A DNA stretch of 36,818 nt from an uncultured Lautropia sp. (GCA_938046755.1 CALIXC010000206.1:1-36818), one strand, 5' to 3'; positions 14,300 through 24,178 are shown, counted from the stretch's first letter. The notes: a model not told the origin generated them from the letters alone. Translations and numbers: made by a program.

Positions 14300-15688
14300 T
14301 CAGTGGTGGGGCTTGAAGGTGACGCGCTCGGGCGGCTGCTTGAAGGTGCCAACCTGCGTCCACCACGGCATGAACAGGAAGAAGCCGAAGTAGATGAGGG
14401 TGCACAGCTGCGACAAGCGCTCGGCGGTGGGCGACGGTGCCTGCACGCCGAAGTAGCCCAGCACCAGGAAGGCCACCACGAACACGCCGTAGAACACCTT
14501 GTGCCACAGCGGACGGTAGCGGATGGACTTCACGGGACTCTGATCGATCCAGGGTAGTGCGAAGAAGATCAGGGTGGAGGCACCCATGGCAACCACGCCC
14601 CAGAACTTGGCATCCAGCAGGAAGAAGCCGCCACACATGCCCAGGATGACCACGGCACCGATGAGCTTGGAGACCGTGTAGCGCGCGGACTTCAGGATGA
14701 AAGCCAGCAGCACCAGCAGGAAGGGCAGCAACCCGTAGGTGAGGAACTCGGTGGTGGTCGCCCGCAAGATGGAATAGAACGGAGTGAAGTACCAGACCGG
14801 CGCAATGTGCGGCGGGGTCTTCAGCGGGTCGGCCGGGATGAAGTTGTTGTACTCCAGGAAGTAGCCGCCCATCTCGGGGGTGAAGAAGATGACCGCCGAG
14901 AAGATGAACAGGAAGATGGCCACACCGTAGGCGTCATGCACCGAGTAGTACGGGTGGAACGGGATGCCATCGAGCGGCACGCCATTGGCGTCTTTCTTGG
15001 CCTTGATCTCGATGCCGTCAGGGTTGTTGGAACCCACTTCGTGCAGCGCGATGATGTGCGCGGCAGCCAGGCCCAGCAGCACCAGCGGAATGGCAATGAC
15101 GTGGAACGAGAAGAAGCGGTTCAGCGTTGCGTCGCCCACCACGTAGTCGCCGCGGATCCAGATGGAGAGATCCTCACCAATGACCGGGATGGCGGAGAAC
15201 AGGTTGACGATCACCTGGGCGCCCCAGTACGACATCTGGCCCCAGGGGAGCAGGTAGCCGAAGAAGGCCTCGGCCATCAGCGCCATGAAGATCATGCAAC
15301 CGAACAGCCAGACCAGCTCGCGCGGCTTGCGGTACGAACCGTACAGCAGGCCCCGGAACATGTGCAGATACACCACGATGAAGAACGCCGAGGCGCCGGT
15401 GGAGTGCATGTAGCGCACCAGCCAGCCCCAGGGGACATCCCGCATGATGTACTCGACCGAGGCAAACGCCTTCTCGGCATCCGGCTTGTAGTGCATGACC
15501 AGGAAGATGCCGGTGACGATCTGGATGACCAGCACCAGCATGGCCAGCGAGCCAAAGATGTACCAGAAGTTGAAGTTCTTGGGCGCGTAGTACTCAGCGA
15601 CGTCGCGCTTCCAGAGGACGGTGGCCGGGAAGCGGTGGTCTATCCACCCGAGGAGCCCCGTCGTGTCGACCTTTTTCTCTGCTGCCAT
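14300..15688 (-). CDS. petB: cytochrome b of the bc1 complex
   Basis: This 462-residue integral membrane protein carries both haems b and the quinone sites of the bc1 complex. Four axial His residues are visible: His95 and His109 in RYMHSTGASAFFIVVYLHMF, and His196 and His211 in FFSFHVIAIPLVLLGLAAAH. The quinol-oxidation PEWY-like loop and the C-terminal three-helix part follow (PVWYFTPFYSILRA near 290). ATG 15688 is chosen because AGGA lies eight bases upstream and MAAEKK leads directly into the family start; an ATG further upstream at 15724 lacks support. It is between petA and petC in one leftward operon. Length is slightly above the common 400-430 owing to the C-terminal helices. Confidence 0.96.
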   Translation of the reverse strand: MAAEKKVDTTGLLGWIDHRFPATVLWKRDVAEYYAPKNFNFWYIFGSLAMLVLVIQIVTGIFLVMHYKPDAEKAFASVEYIMRDVPWGWLVRYMHSTGASAFFIVVYLHMFRGLLYGSYRKPRELVWLFGCMIFMALMAEAFFGYLLPWGQMSYWGAQVIVNLFSAIPVIGEDLSIWIRGDYVVGDATLNRFFSFHVIAIPLVLLGLAAAHIIALHEVGSNNPDGIEIKAKKDANGVPLDGIPFHPYYSVHDAYGVAIFLFIFSAVIFFTPEMGGYFLEYNNFIPADPLKTPPHIAPVWYFTPFYSILRATTTEFLTYGLLPFLLVLLAFILKSARYTVSKLIGAVVILGMCGGFFLLDAKFWGVVAMGASTLIFFALPWIDQSPVKSIRYRPLWHKVFYGVFVVAFLVLGYFGVQAPSPTAERLSQLCTLIYFGFFLFMPWWTQVGTFKQPPERVTFKPHH

Positions 15689-15792
15689 GAAGCTATCCTG
15701 CTTTCGATTCGAAATCCTGGACAAAGGCAGCCCGTTCGCGGCCTGCCTCCTCCTGCCTGCATGCCCGCCGTCTGGCGGGCGCCGTGCGACGA

Positions 15793-16407
15793 TCAGCCGG
15801 TGGTGTCGTCAGCACCGATCAATAGCGTGGTGTCCGACGTGTACTTGTGGGGAGGAACGTCGAGGTTGGCGTTGGCCGGTTTGTTCTTGAAAACCCGACC
15901 CGCCATGTCGAAGGTGGAGCCATGGCAGGGGCACAGGAAGCCGCCAGCCCAGTTGTCGGGCAGCGAGGGCTGAGCCCCGGGGGCGAAACGCTCGCTGGGG
16001 GAGCACCCCAGGTGCGTACAGATGCCGACCACCACCAGGTATTCGGGTTTGATGGAACGATGCTGGTTCTTGGCGTACTCGGGCGTGGGGATCTGGTAGT
16101 AGGCCTCGGAATCCGGATCCAGCACCTGGGACTGGGTCTCTTTGAGGGATTCGAGCATCTTGGGAGTGCGGCGAATCAGCCAGACCGGCTTGCCACGCCA
16201 TTCCACCCGACGCAGTTCGCCCGGCGCCATGCCGGCGATGTCGGCCTCGACCGGAGCGCCAGCCGCCTTGGCTCGCTCGGAAGGCTGGAAGGTGCTGACC
16301 AGCGGGATGGCCACGCCTGCAGCCCCCGCACACCCGACCACGCAGGTGGAAACCAGCGCAGCGCGCCGGGAGGGATCCATGCTTGTCTTGGGCAGCGTAT
16401 CGGCCAT
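15793..16407 (-). CDS. petA: Rieske iron-sulfur protein of the bc1 complex
   Basis: The Rieske subunit takes one electron from quinol and swings to cytochrome c1. The 204-residue protein has a Tat-type N-terminus with SRRAALVS (13-20) and an uncleaved membrane helix (about 20-38), so export by the TatABC system encoded at 21-22.8 kb is expected. The [2Fe-2S] ligands are in CTHLGC (130-135) and CPCHGS (159-164). The conserved AGGF before the second motif is present. ATG 16407 is used because it leads into the Tat signal; a longer in-frame start at 16464 is unsupported. It is the first gene of petABC. A FNR/Anr-like box lies about 123 bp upstream. Confidence 0.96.
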   Translation of the reverse strand: MADTLPKTSMDPSRRAALVSTCVVGCAGAAGVAIPLVSTFQPSERAKAAGAPVEADIAGMAPGELRRVEWRGKPVWLIRRTPKMLESLKETQSQVLDPDSEAYYQIPTPEYAKNQHRSIKPEYLVVVGICTHLGCSPSERFAPGAQPSLPDNWAGGFLCPCHGSTFDMAGRVFKNKPANANLDVPPHKYTSDTTLLIGADDTTG

Positions 16408-16529
16408 CAGGGGGAACCTCGTGTGAAGCATCATTCGGATAAGGCACGCAAGGGTGCCGGGCACGCCCTCCCCGCCGACAGGCAGGGAGCGTGTTTCGGC
16501 CGAGTATAGGCAGCGCGCCCACCCCTGCT

Positions 16530-16543
16530 TTGATCAAAATCAG
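16530..16543. promoter_or_regulatory. FNR/Anr-like box upstream of petABC
   Basis: TTGAT-CAAA-ATCAG matches the FNR/Anr consensus TTGAT-N4-ATCAA at nine of ten defined positions. It lies 123 bp before the petA start codon, a reasonable place for oxygen control of a respiratory complex. Binding is inferred from the match alone. Confidence 0.5.
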
Positions 16544-16727
16544 AAAGGCCGCGGATACCCCTGATCTGAAACAGACGAGGCGTGCCGCCGGAAGACGGAC
16601 GGAGGAAGGGCGGGAACGGGCGGCGAGTCGCGGGTCGCGCGTTCACGCGACGCAACACTAACTGACCATCCTTAAAGATATTCGGGTCGCGATCGGCCGT
16701 TTACGGCGTTTCTACAGGCCGAACGTC

Positions 16728-16757
16728 TTGCGCCCTCCGTGGCCGAACGGGGATAAT
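16728..16757 (+). promoter_or_regulatory. candidate sigma-70 promoter for mscL
   Basis: TTGCGC (16728-16733) and GATAAT (16752-16757) are separated by 18 bases, giving a leader of about 135 bases before mscL. Both hexamers are imperfect. Confidence 0.4.
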
Positions 16758-16897
16758 CTTCATTGGATGCCCGGCGACACCCTGGAAGGAATTCGCCGGT
16801 GCGGCGGTGCCTGCCGGGGCCTCGCCCCAGGGGCGTCGCGTCCAGTTCCTCCCCCTTCAACAGATACCCTTCCACGTTCGCCAGGAGAAAAAAGAAC

Positions 16898-17338
16898 ATG
16901 TCCATGCTGACTGAATTCAGAGACTTTGCCCTGAAGGGCAACGTCATCGACCTCGCCGTCGGTGTGATCATCGGTGGTGCCTTCGGCAAGATCGTCGATT
17001 CGATGGTCAAGGACATCATCATGCCGATCGTCGGTGCCATCTTCGGTGGTCTGGATTTCTCCAGCTACTTCATCCCGCTGACCACCAAGATTCCCGAGGG
17101 TCTGCCCCACACCTACGAAGCCTACAACAAGGCTGGCGTGGCCATCCTGGCCTACGGCAACTTCATCACCATCTTCCTGAACTTCCTGATCCTGGCCTTC
17201 ATCATCTTCCAGATGGTGAACGTGTTCAACAAGGCCAAGAATGCCGTCATCAAGGCTGAAGCCGCCAAGCCGGCCGCTCCGCCGGAAGACGTCGTGCTGC
17301 TGCGCGAGATCCGCGACGAGCTGAAGAAAGGTCACTGA
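16898..17338 (+). CDS. mscL: large-conductance mechanosensitive channel MscL
   Basis: MscL is a homopentameric inner-membrane channel that opens under high tension to release solutes on osmotic downshock. The 146-residue protein has the amphipathic N-terminus (LTEFRDFALKGNVIDLAVGV, 4-23), the gate-forming TM1 with GVIIGGAFGKIVDSMV (22-37), a periplasmic loop with PEGLPHTYEAYNKA, TM2 (YGNFITIFLNFLILAFIIF), and the charged C-terminal bundle ending LLREIRDELKKG. Length is normal. ATG 16898 has AGGAG ten bases upstream; a second ATG two codons later is possible. It is a single gene with its own promoter and terminator. Confidence 0.97.
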   Translation: MSMLTEFRDFALKGNVIDLAVGVIIGGAFGKIVDSMVKDIIMPIVGAIFGGLDFSSYFIPLTTKIPEGLPHTYEAYNKAGVAILAYGNFITIFLNFLILAFIIFQMVNVFNKAKNAVIKAEAAKPAAPPEDVVLLREIRDELKKGH

Positions 17339-17453
17339 TCCGATTTTCCGTTGTCCCCGGGAAGGGACGGCGGCGCAGCCCCCAGGCCAGCGCCCCTCCC
17401 TTCCAGGCAGGTGGCGGCAGAAGCCCCCAACGCACCGCTGCCACCTGTTTTCC

Positions 17454-17505
17454 AAGCCGACCCGCCGCCCGGTCCAACCCGGTCAGCACGGTCGGCTTCT
17501 TTTTT
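17454..17505 (+). terminator. mscL Rho-independent terminator
   Basis: Arms AAGCCGACC (17454-17462) and GGTCGGCTT (17490-17498) are perfectly complementary and are followed by CTTTTTT (17499-17505). The 27-base loop contains a small CCGG-based inner stem. It lies about 115 bp after the mscL stop. Confidence 0.75.
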
Positions 17506-17531
17506 GGCCACACGGCGAACAGGCAAAAAAA

Positions 17532-17551
17532 GACCCGCCTTGCGGCGGGTC
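17532..17551 (-). terminator. leftward Rho-independent terminator
   Basis: GACCCGCC (17532-17539) and GGCGGGTC (17544-17551) form an eight-pair stem with a four-base loop; read leftward it is followed by seven T residues. No leftward gene lies directly upstream. The nearest is nif3 at 18301-19086, with the rightward Abi-like gene in between. Confidence 0.8.
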
Positions 17552-17586
17552 CGGATTCGCTTATCCACGGGGGGAGGCAATTGCCC

Positions 17587-17606
17587 ACGTATCCCGTAGT
17601 ATACGT
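17587..17606. promoter_or_regulatory. inverted repeat in front of the Abi-like gene
   Basis: ACGTAT (17587-17592) and ATACGT (17601-17606) form a perfect six-base inverted repeat with an eight-base gap, 27 bp before the Abi-like start codon. It contains a TATACG that may serve as a -10. It could be an operator; no binding protein is known. Confidence 0.3.
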
Positions 17607-17633
17607 TTCCCAATGTAAGGCACCAATCCACAG

Positions 17634-18293
17634 ATGTCAACCCTGACTCTCACCGTCGAAGCCATCCGGAAAGCCCTTTCGCCTCCTCGGCTGGCAACCT
17701 ACGAGACGGCTATGTCACAACATGGGCGAAGCGATCCCCAGGCTGCACTTGCCCTCTATGCATGGAACGCTGAGATTTCGGGTACGCTGCTTTTCCCCTT
17801 GCATGTCTGCGAAGTCACGATCCGCAACGCTGTGGCCGAAGCCCTAGAAGCCATTTATGGCGAACGTTGGCCGTGGAATGAAGCCTTCGCGAGAACTCTC
17901 AAACCGATAAGTCGTGCCGGCCTGGAAAGAAGTCGCGGAAATCTGACTCTCACCTCGAAGGTCATTCCAGAGCTGAAATTCTCCTTCTGGCAGCAGATGT
18001 TCACTCGACGTCATGACGAGCGCCTATGGAACGGTTACCTCCGTCAGGTTCTCCCGAACCACGATCCCCAGTCCACCATTTCCGCCCTACGAGAGTAGAT
18101 CTACGCCGATCTGGAACAGATACGCACACTGCGGAACCGGATAGCCCACCATGAACCCATCTTCAAGCGCAACCTGTTACAGGACTACCTGATCATCCGG
18201 CAATCGATAGACCGGCGCTGCCCATTCACCGCAGAATGGATGGAGCGGAACCAGCGTGTGACAGCCGTGCTCCCTCTCCGCCCTGCACCCTGA
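17634..18293 (+). pseudogene. Abi-like HEPN-domain protein interrupted by an in-frame amber codon
   Basis: The first 154 codons resemble the Abi-family proteins common in Proteobacteria (A-L-A-L-Y-x-W-N-x-E-I-S, L-F-P-L-H-V-C-E-V-T-I-R-N-A-V, GERWPWNEAF, ELKFSFWQQMFTRRHDERLW). A TAG at 18096-18098 stops the frame. Past it the same frame continues without shift for 64 codons to TGA at 18291-18293 and contains LRNRIAHHEPIF, the HEPN R-x4-H ribonuclease motif (about codons 166-177). So a single nonsense change removes the presumed catalytic motif. HEPN Abi proteins are linked to abortive infection by RNA cleavage. Either the gene is a young pseudogene or the amber codon is read through or suppressed. 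Its stop is only 7 bp from the end of nif3. Confidence 0.8.
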
Positions 18294-18300
18294 CAAACAG

Positions 18301-19086
18301 TCACACCGGGTTCGGGTCATCCACGAACTTCACCTCGATGCCGAAGGTATCGGCCAGGTGGCGCCCCAGGGCCTGGACGCCGCAGCGCTCGGTGGCGTGA
18401 TGGCCTGCAGCAGCATAGACCACGCCGGCCTCACGGGCCAGATGGGTGGTGCGCTCGGAAATCTCGCCGGTGATGTAGCAGTCAGCCCCCAGGTCGATGG
18501 CGTCCTGCAGGAAATCCTGCGCCCCCCCGCTGCACCAAGCAATGCGGCGGATGGGACGCGACAGGTCGCCCACCAGCAACGGTTCGCGGTGCAGGCGCTC
18601 GGTCAGTCGTTCAGCCACGGCCACTGCGTCCAGCGCGCACTCTTCTGCCAGATCATGCCAGCCGATGATGCCCTGGCTGCCCACGACCTCGCCCCCCCAG
18701 CCCTGCACGGGCCAGCCCAGCAGCTCGCCCAGCTGGACGTTGTTGCCGTAGACCGGATGCACATCCAGCGGCAGGTGATAGGCCAGCAGGTTGATGTCGG
18801 CACCAAGCAAGCTTGCCAAGCGACGGCGGCGGATGCCGATGACGCGCGGATCCTCGCCCTTCCAGAAGTAGCCATGATGCACCAGCAGCGCATCGGCCCC
18901 TTCGGACACGGCTGCATCGATCACGTTCTGGGTTGCAGTAACGGCGCAGATGATGCGGGAAACCATGGCCTTGCCTTCCACCTGCAGCCCGTTTGGGGAA
19001 TAATCCTTGATGACGGACGGACGCAACAGATCATCCAGATGACCCAGCAGTTCCCGCGTGGAAACTGTTCCCGGCACATGCGCCAT
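18301..19086 (-). CDS. NIF3-like dinuclear metal-centre protein (YbgI type)
   Basis: This 261-residue protein is of the NIF3/YbgI family, toroidal hexamers with a two-metal site. The metal ligands are visible in LLVHHGYFWKG (about 67-77, with the His pair), the Asp of LAYHLPLDVHP (about 101-111), and the late H-x-x-x-E in AAGHHATERCGVQALG (about 226-241). Family members are implicated in several processes, but the reaction is not settled. ATG 19086 starts the family N-terminus (ELLGHLDDLLRPSVIKDYSPNGLQ). It is divergent from the Deg-type protease (80 bp apart) and ends next to the broken Abi gene. Confidence 0.92.
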   Translation of the reverse strand: MAHVPGTVSTRELLGHLDDLLRPSVIKDYSPNGLQVEGKAMVSRIICAVTATQNVIDAAVSEGADALLVHHGYFWKGEDPRVIGIRRRRLASLLGADINLLAYHLPLDVHPVYGNNVQLGELLGWPVQGWGGEVVGSQGIIGWHDLAEECALDAVAVAERLTERLHREPLLVGDLSRPIRRIAWCSGGAQDFLQDAIDLGADCYITGEISERTTHLAREAGVVYAAAGHHATERCGVQALGRHLADTFGIEVKFVDDPNPV

Positions 19087-19166
19087 TCATTCCTCTCCCA
19101 CGAGCCGCACGGACTCGACATCGGTTTGTGTATGCCACACCAGCATAGCAGAACGGGCCAGACACC

Positions 19167-20735
<1,569 letters not shown>

Positions 20736-20980
20736 AAGCGCCCCCCCTCGGATCATTCCGGGGAAGTCGCCCTGTTGGGGGGGCCAGTTCACCGGACAGA
20801 TCGGGCCAGGGACACCCACTGATCCACGATCTTGGGCGCCGGCTCCGCTCGTGCCCGGCGCATCGGGGCAGATGGAGCCCCAAAAGTCATGCCTGGCAGA
20901 CAGGAGCAGGCTGACCGGAGCGGCCAGGCCGGAGGACGCTCTCCTCAACAAGCGCCCCCCAATGACGCCCGGCCGCCGTG

Positions 20981-21835
20981 TCAGCGCGACGAGTCGTTCC
21001 CCGTCTGCTGCACCTGTGAATCCGCGGCCGGCACGATGGCGCCGCTTTCTTCGGAAGGATCGTCGGGCAGGTCTTCGGGGGCCTGCGAATGGGCAGACAG
21101 GAAGCCACCCAGGAAGATGCCCAACTCATACAGCAGCATGAGCGGGATGGCCAGCATGAACTGCGATAACACGTCCGGCGGGGTGAGCACGGCCGCCACA
21201 ATGAAGGCCCCCACCAGCACGTAGCGACGGGCCTGACGCAGGTCATCGACTGACACCATGCCCAGTTTGATCATCAGCATTTCGACTACCGGCACCTGGA
21301 AGGCCAGACCGAAGCCGAAGAAGATGGACAGGGTGAAGTCCCAGTAACGCTGCAGATCCTGCATCACGTCGGCGCCCGTCTTCTCGGCGAACGAGAAGAA
21401 GAACTTGTAAGCGACCGGCAGCACGAAGCTGTAGGCAAAACCGATGCCCACTAGCAGAAAAACCACCGACAGGATGATCAGCGGGCCGACGAAGCGACGT
21501 TCGTGAGCATAAAGCCCCGGCGAGACAAAGGCCCAGGCCTGATACAGCACCCACGGCAGCGACAGCAGCACGGCTGCCAACAGCGACATTTTGGTGAGGG
21601 TGAAGAAGGCGCCCTCACCTGCGATGAAGACTGCATGGGAGCCCGGCGGCAGCGCATGCTGCAACGGCTGGGCCAGGAACTTCATCAGCTCGGGCGCCAC
21701 ATAGAAGCAGGCCCCGAACAGGATGAGGATGACCAGCAGCGAGCGGATGACGCGGTCGCGCAGCTCGGTGAGGTGGGAGATGAAGTTTTCTTCTTCCGGC
21801 GGCGTCTGCGCCTTCTTCTTGCCAAACCAGGCCAT
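20981..21835 (-). CDS. tatC: Sec-independent translocase subunit TatC
   Basis: TatC is the twin-arginine signal-peptide receptor of the Tat exporter. The 284-residue protein has six membrane helices, the early FISHLTELRDRVIRSL motif (about 18-33), the conserved FxxPGLY loop (AFVSPGLYAHERRF, about 101-114) and the periplasmic-side FGxxFQxPVVEMLM segment (about 174-188). A C-terminal tail of about 40 residues is acidic and Ser/Gln-rich and extends beyond the usual end. Its ATG shares one base with the tatB stop (TGATG), so tatB and tatC are translationally coupled. It is the last gene of the his-hinT-tat unit. Confidence 0.96.
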   Translation of the reverse strand: MAWFGKKKAQTPPEEENFISHLTELRDRVIRSLLVILILFGACFYVAPELMKFLAQPLQHALPPGSHAVFIAGEGAFFTLTKMSLLAAVLLSLPWVLYQAWAFVSPGLYAHERRFVGPLIILSVVFLLVGIGFAYSFVLPVAYKFFFSFAEKTGADVMQDLQRYWDFTLSIFFGFGLAFQVPVVEMLMIKLGMVSVDDLRQARRYVLVGAFIVAAVLTPPDVLSQFMLAIPLMLLYELGIFLGGFLSAHSQAPEDLPDDPSEESGAIVPAADSQVQQTGNDSSR

Positions 21836-22428
21836 CAGCGCTCCACGCGGAAACGGGGACGTTTGAAGCCGCGCTCCAGCTCACGCTCGATGCGGCGATC
21901 CTTCAGTCGCTGGCGTGTGCGACGATCTTCGTACACCTTGTCCCAGTCGGTGGGCGGCAGGCGCTCGGGGGCAACGGCGTCGTCGGGCACGCTCTCGTAG
22001 GCCCAGCTCTCGCTGTCGGTCGTGTCGTGATCCAGGGCAGCCTGCGTGGCGCCCTGCCCTGCCGAGCCGGTACCGCCCTGCTCCAGCGATCCGACATGCC
22101 CATCGGCCGTGCCGTGCCCCTCGGCACCCGGCAGGCTCTCGGCCGTGCTGGTGTCGAACGACGACTGCAGGGTGTCGAAGGAGGAGCGCGCATCATTCAG
22201 ACCGCGCTCCAGACTGCGGGCCGAGTCCTCGACCTCGCTCTTGATGCCCTTCAGCTCGGCCAGATCGATCTGGTGGCTGAAGTCGGACTTCACGTCCTCG
22301 ATGTAGCGACGCATGCGTGACATCCACTGCCCGGCCTGACGGGCCACCGTGGGTAGGCGCTCCGGACCAATGACCACCAGGGCAGCAATGGCCACGATCA
22401 GCATTTCCATGAAGCTGATGTCAAACAT
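21835..22428 (-). CDS. tatB: Sec-independent translocase subunit TatB
   Basis: TatB joins TatC in the substrate-recognition complex. The N-terminal membrane helix and hinge (MFDISFMEMLIVAIAALVVI, then GPERLPTVARQAGQW) identify TatB and not TatA, with the conserved Glu and the G-P-E-R-L-P hinge. An amphipathic helix to about residue 70 is followed by an acidic, Gly/Thr/Ser-rich tail, and a basic C-terminus (RRTRQRLKDRRIERELERG). At 197 residues it is longer than the roughly 150-170 common in the family. It follows tatA after 77 bp and overlaps tatC by one base. Confidence 0.94.
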   Translation of the reverse strand: MFDISFMEMLIVAIAALVVIGPERLPTVARQAGQWMSRMRRYIEDVKSDFSHQIDLAELKGIKSEVEDSARSLERGLNDARSSFDTLQSSFDTSTAESLPGAEGHGTADGHVGSLEQGGTGSAGQGATQAALDHDTTDSESWAYESVPDDAVAPERLPPTDWDKVYEDRRTRQRLKDRRIERELERGFKRPRFRVER

Positions 22429-22505
22429 CGGAGGTCGTCAGTGGATCAGGCATGGGCCGGGAGCAGGAACGTGGAAAACAGACGAAGGCCATGCACACGA
22501 TCAGC

Positions 22506-22760
22506 TCAGCTCTTGGTCTTGGCCTCGACATCGATGGTGTTGGGGTCGGCCTGTGCCGTGCTGTTGGTGACGCCGGGCGGATTGGCGGCAGGCGGGTCGC
22601 CCGCGGCCGGGGTCTCGGCCGTGCCTTCACGCACGCCTTCCTTGAACCCCTTGATGGCGGCGCCCAGGTCAGTGCCGATGTTCTTGATCTTCTTGGTGCC
22701 GAACAGCAGCATGACGATGATCAGCACGATCAGCCAGTGCCAGATACTCATGGTACCCAT
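22506..22760 (-). CDS. tatA: Sec-independent translocase subunit TatA
   Basis: TatA forms the export pore of the Tat system. The 84-residue protein shows the short membrane helix (SIWHWLIVLIIVMLLFG), the FGTKK hinge and the amphipathic helix IKNIGTDLGAAIKGFKEGV typical of TatA/E, then a flexible Ala/Pro tail. ATG 22760 is chosen because AGGAG lies nine bases upstream; a second ATG three codons later would fit the family equally. An upstream in-frame codon at 22847 has no support. It is the first tat gene and follows hinT. Confidence 0.95.
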   Translation of the reverse strand: MGTMSIWHWLIVLIIVMLLFGTKKIKNIGTDLGAAIKGFKEGVREGTAETPAAGDPPAANPPGVTNSTAQADPNTIDVEAKTKS

Positions 22761-22895
22761 GGGTTTTGACTCCTGAAGAGGAAAAGGAGGCGGCAGGACG
22801 GAGGCCCCATGCTGCGACGCCGGAAGGATAGGGCGTGCCGTGGGCATCCGGCCCCTGGCATGGGGCAGGCCGCCAGGGCAGCCGTTCAGTGACTT

Positions 22896-23249
22896 TTACT
22901 TGCTGCCCAGGACATGAATGTGCAGATGATACACCTCCTGTCCACCCTTCCGCCCGTTGTTGATCTGCACCTTGAAGCCGTCCTGCAGACCTTGTTCACG
23001 CGCCAGGGGGCCGCACAGCGACATCAGGTGCCCCAGCAGTTCGGGGTTCTCGGCACCGTCGTAAAGATTGACGACGTGCTGCTTCGGAATGATGAGGAAG
23101 TGCACCGGGGCCGACGGATTGATGTCATGGAAGACCACGGCCTTGTCGTCTTCATGGATCTTGCGAGCCGGGATCTGGCCATCGGCAATCTTGCAGAAGA
23201 TGCAGTCGGCGTGATCGGCCTTGGCCGGTGCGGTGGCTTGATCGTTCAT
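22896..23249 (-). CDS. hinT: HIT-family nucleotide hydrolase (HinT type)
   Basis: HinT proteins hydrolyse purine nucleoside phosphoramidates such as AMP-lysine. The 117-residue protein has the family start DCIFCKIADGQIPARKIHED (15-34), the middle HFLIIPKQHVVNL (50-62), and the catalytic H-x-H-x-H as His108, His110 and His112 in YHLHIHVLG. Two Cys (16, 19) and His residues resemble the zinc site of some members. ATG 23249 has GGAG eight bases upstream and is preferred over 23261. It stands between hisE and tatA in the same direction, the usual Burkholderiales order. Confidence 0.95.
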   Translation of the reverse strand: MNDQATAPAKADHADCIFCKIADGQIPARKIHEDDKAVVFHDINPSAPVHFLIIPKQHVVNLYDGAENPELLGHLMSLCGPLAREQGLQDGFKVQINNGRKGGQEVYHLHIHVLGSK

Positions 23250-23524
23250 GAGAGGCTCCATGATTCAGAATGACGAAAGGTGGGATGCCCTGGATGCGTC
23301 CATCCCCGGGGCAATCTCATTCACATGACGGCGCATCCGCCACATTCAAGGGGCGGCCGGACACGGCATGCAACCAGGTCGAGTGTAACAGCGGCGACAG
23401 GCATCCTGACCGGTGCCGGGGACTGCCCCCAGGACAGCCGGGCATGCGCCCCGGCAGGACACACGACCCGACAGGACGCACGAGATCCACCGGGCGCCAT
23501 GGCCTTGGCTGGATGCAGACGCTT

Positions 23525-24010
23525 TCAGCCTGCCGTGCGGCTGGCCTTCTCGTCGATGCCGGACAGGCCCTCACGCCGCATCAGCTCGGCCAGCACGTCC
23601 TGAGGCCGTAATTCATGATGCGCGAGCATCACCAGCGTATGGAACCACAGGTCGGCCGTCTCGGACACGATGCGCGCCTTCTCGCCCTGCATGGCGGCAA
23701 TGACCACCTCAGTAGCTTCCTCGCCCACCTTCTTCAGGATGCGATCGTCACCACCGGCCAGCAGCTTGGCCACGTAGCTGCGGCTGGGATCGCCGCCCCG
23801 ACGGGATTCGATGACCTCGGCGAGCCGGGCCAGAATGTCGGCACTGCCCGAGGTGGATGTGCCGCCCGCCTGGGCTAATCCGGCGGCACCCGGAACCGAC
23901 GGGGCGGATGCGTCTGCTGCCATGCTTGCTTGATCTCTTTCGGCCAAGGGAAACTCCTTGCAATCTGCTGATGACACCTCGGCGTCATCGTGAATTATGA
24001 ATTCAGTCAT
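23525..24010 (-). CDS. hisE: phosphoribosyl-ATP pyrophosphatase HisE
   Basis: HisE removes pyrophosphate from PR-ATP in histidine synthesis. The catalytic domain is at about residues 58-155: LARLAEVIESRR, then KKVGEEATEVVIAA with the conserved E-E-A-x-E, then ETADLWFHTLVMLAHH with the E-x-A-D pair. Normal length is about 105-120 residues; here up to 57 low-complexity residues precede it. The start is uncertain. ATG 24010 gives 161 residues with a weak ribosome site, TTG 23947 has an ideal AAGGAG six bases upstream and gives 140 residues, and ATG 23923 gives 132. It is separate from hisI, 168 bp downstream of it. The usual hisIE fusion is not present. Confidence 0.9.
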   Translation of the reverse strand: MTEFIIHDDAEVSSADCKEFPLAERDQASMAADASAPSVPGAAGLAQAGGTSTSGSADILARLAEVIESRRGGDPSRSYVAKLLAGGDDRILKKVGEEATEVVIAAMQGEKARIVSETADLWFHTLVMLAHHELRPQDVLAELMRREGLSGIDEKASRTAG

Positions 24011-24178
24011 GCCGGCGGATGCCTGATCTCCGGGGACCTGCCTGCCGCGCTATCGGCCGGGCCGGACCGTGGCCATGGCCGCTGGCGGAAGGTGGCCCTG
24101 GCAGGTGATACGTGGCATGAGACCTGCGCAGGTGGCAACCCTGGAACCCGCCATGTCATCGTGCGAGAGCAACAGGCA

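Larger units (their letters stand above)
16408..16897. other. 490-bp divergent control region between petA and mscL
   Basis: No gene is seen. It contains the FNR/Anr-like box at 16530-16543 (petA side) and a sigma-70-like promoter at 16728-16757 (mscL side). An AGGAG at 16883-16887 is the mscL ribosome site. Confidence 0.6.

Noticed and set aside
20740..20784. terminator between the Deg protease and tatC
   Set aside because: An eight-base GC-only stem (GCCCCCCC and GGGGGGGC) exists, but the loop is 29 bases and no U-tract follows on either strand.
23262..23524. small gene between hisE and hinT
   Set aside because: Open frames here have no ribosome site or plausible composition; it looks like plain spacer.
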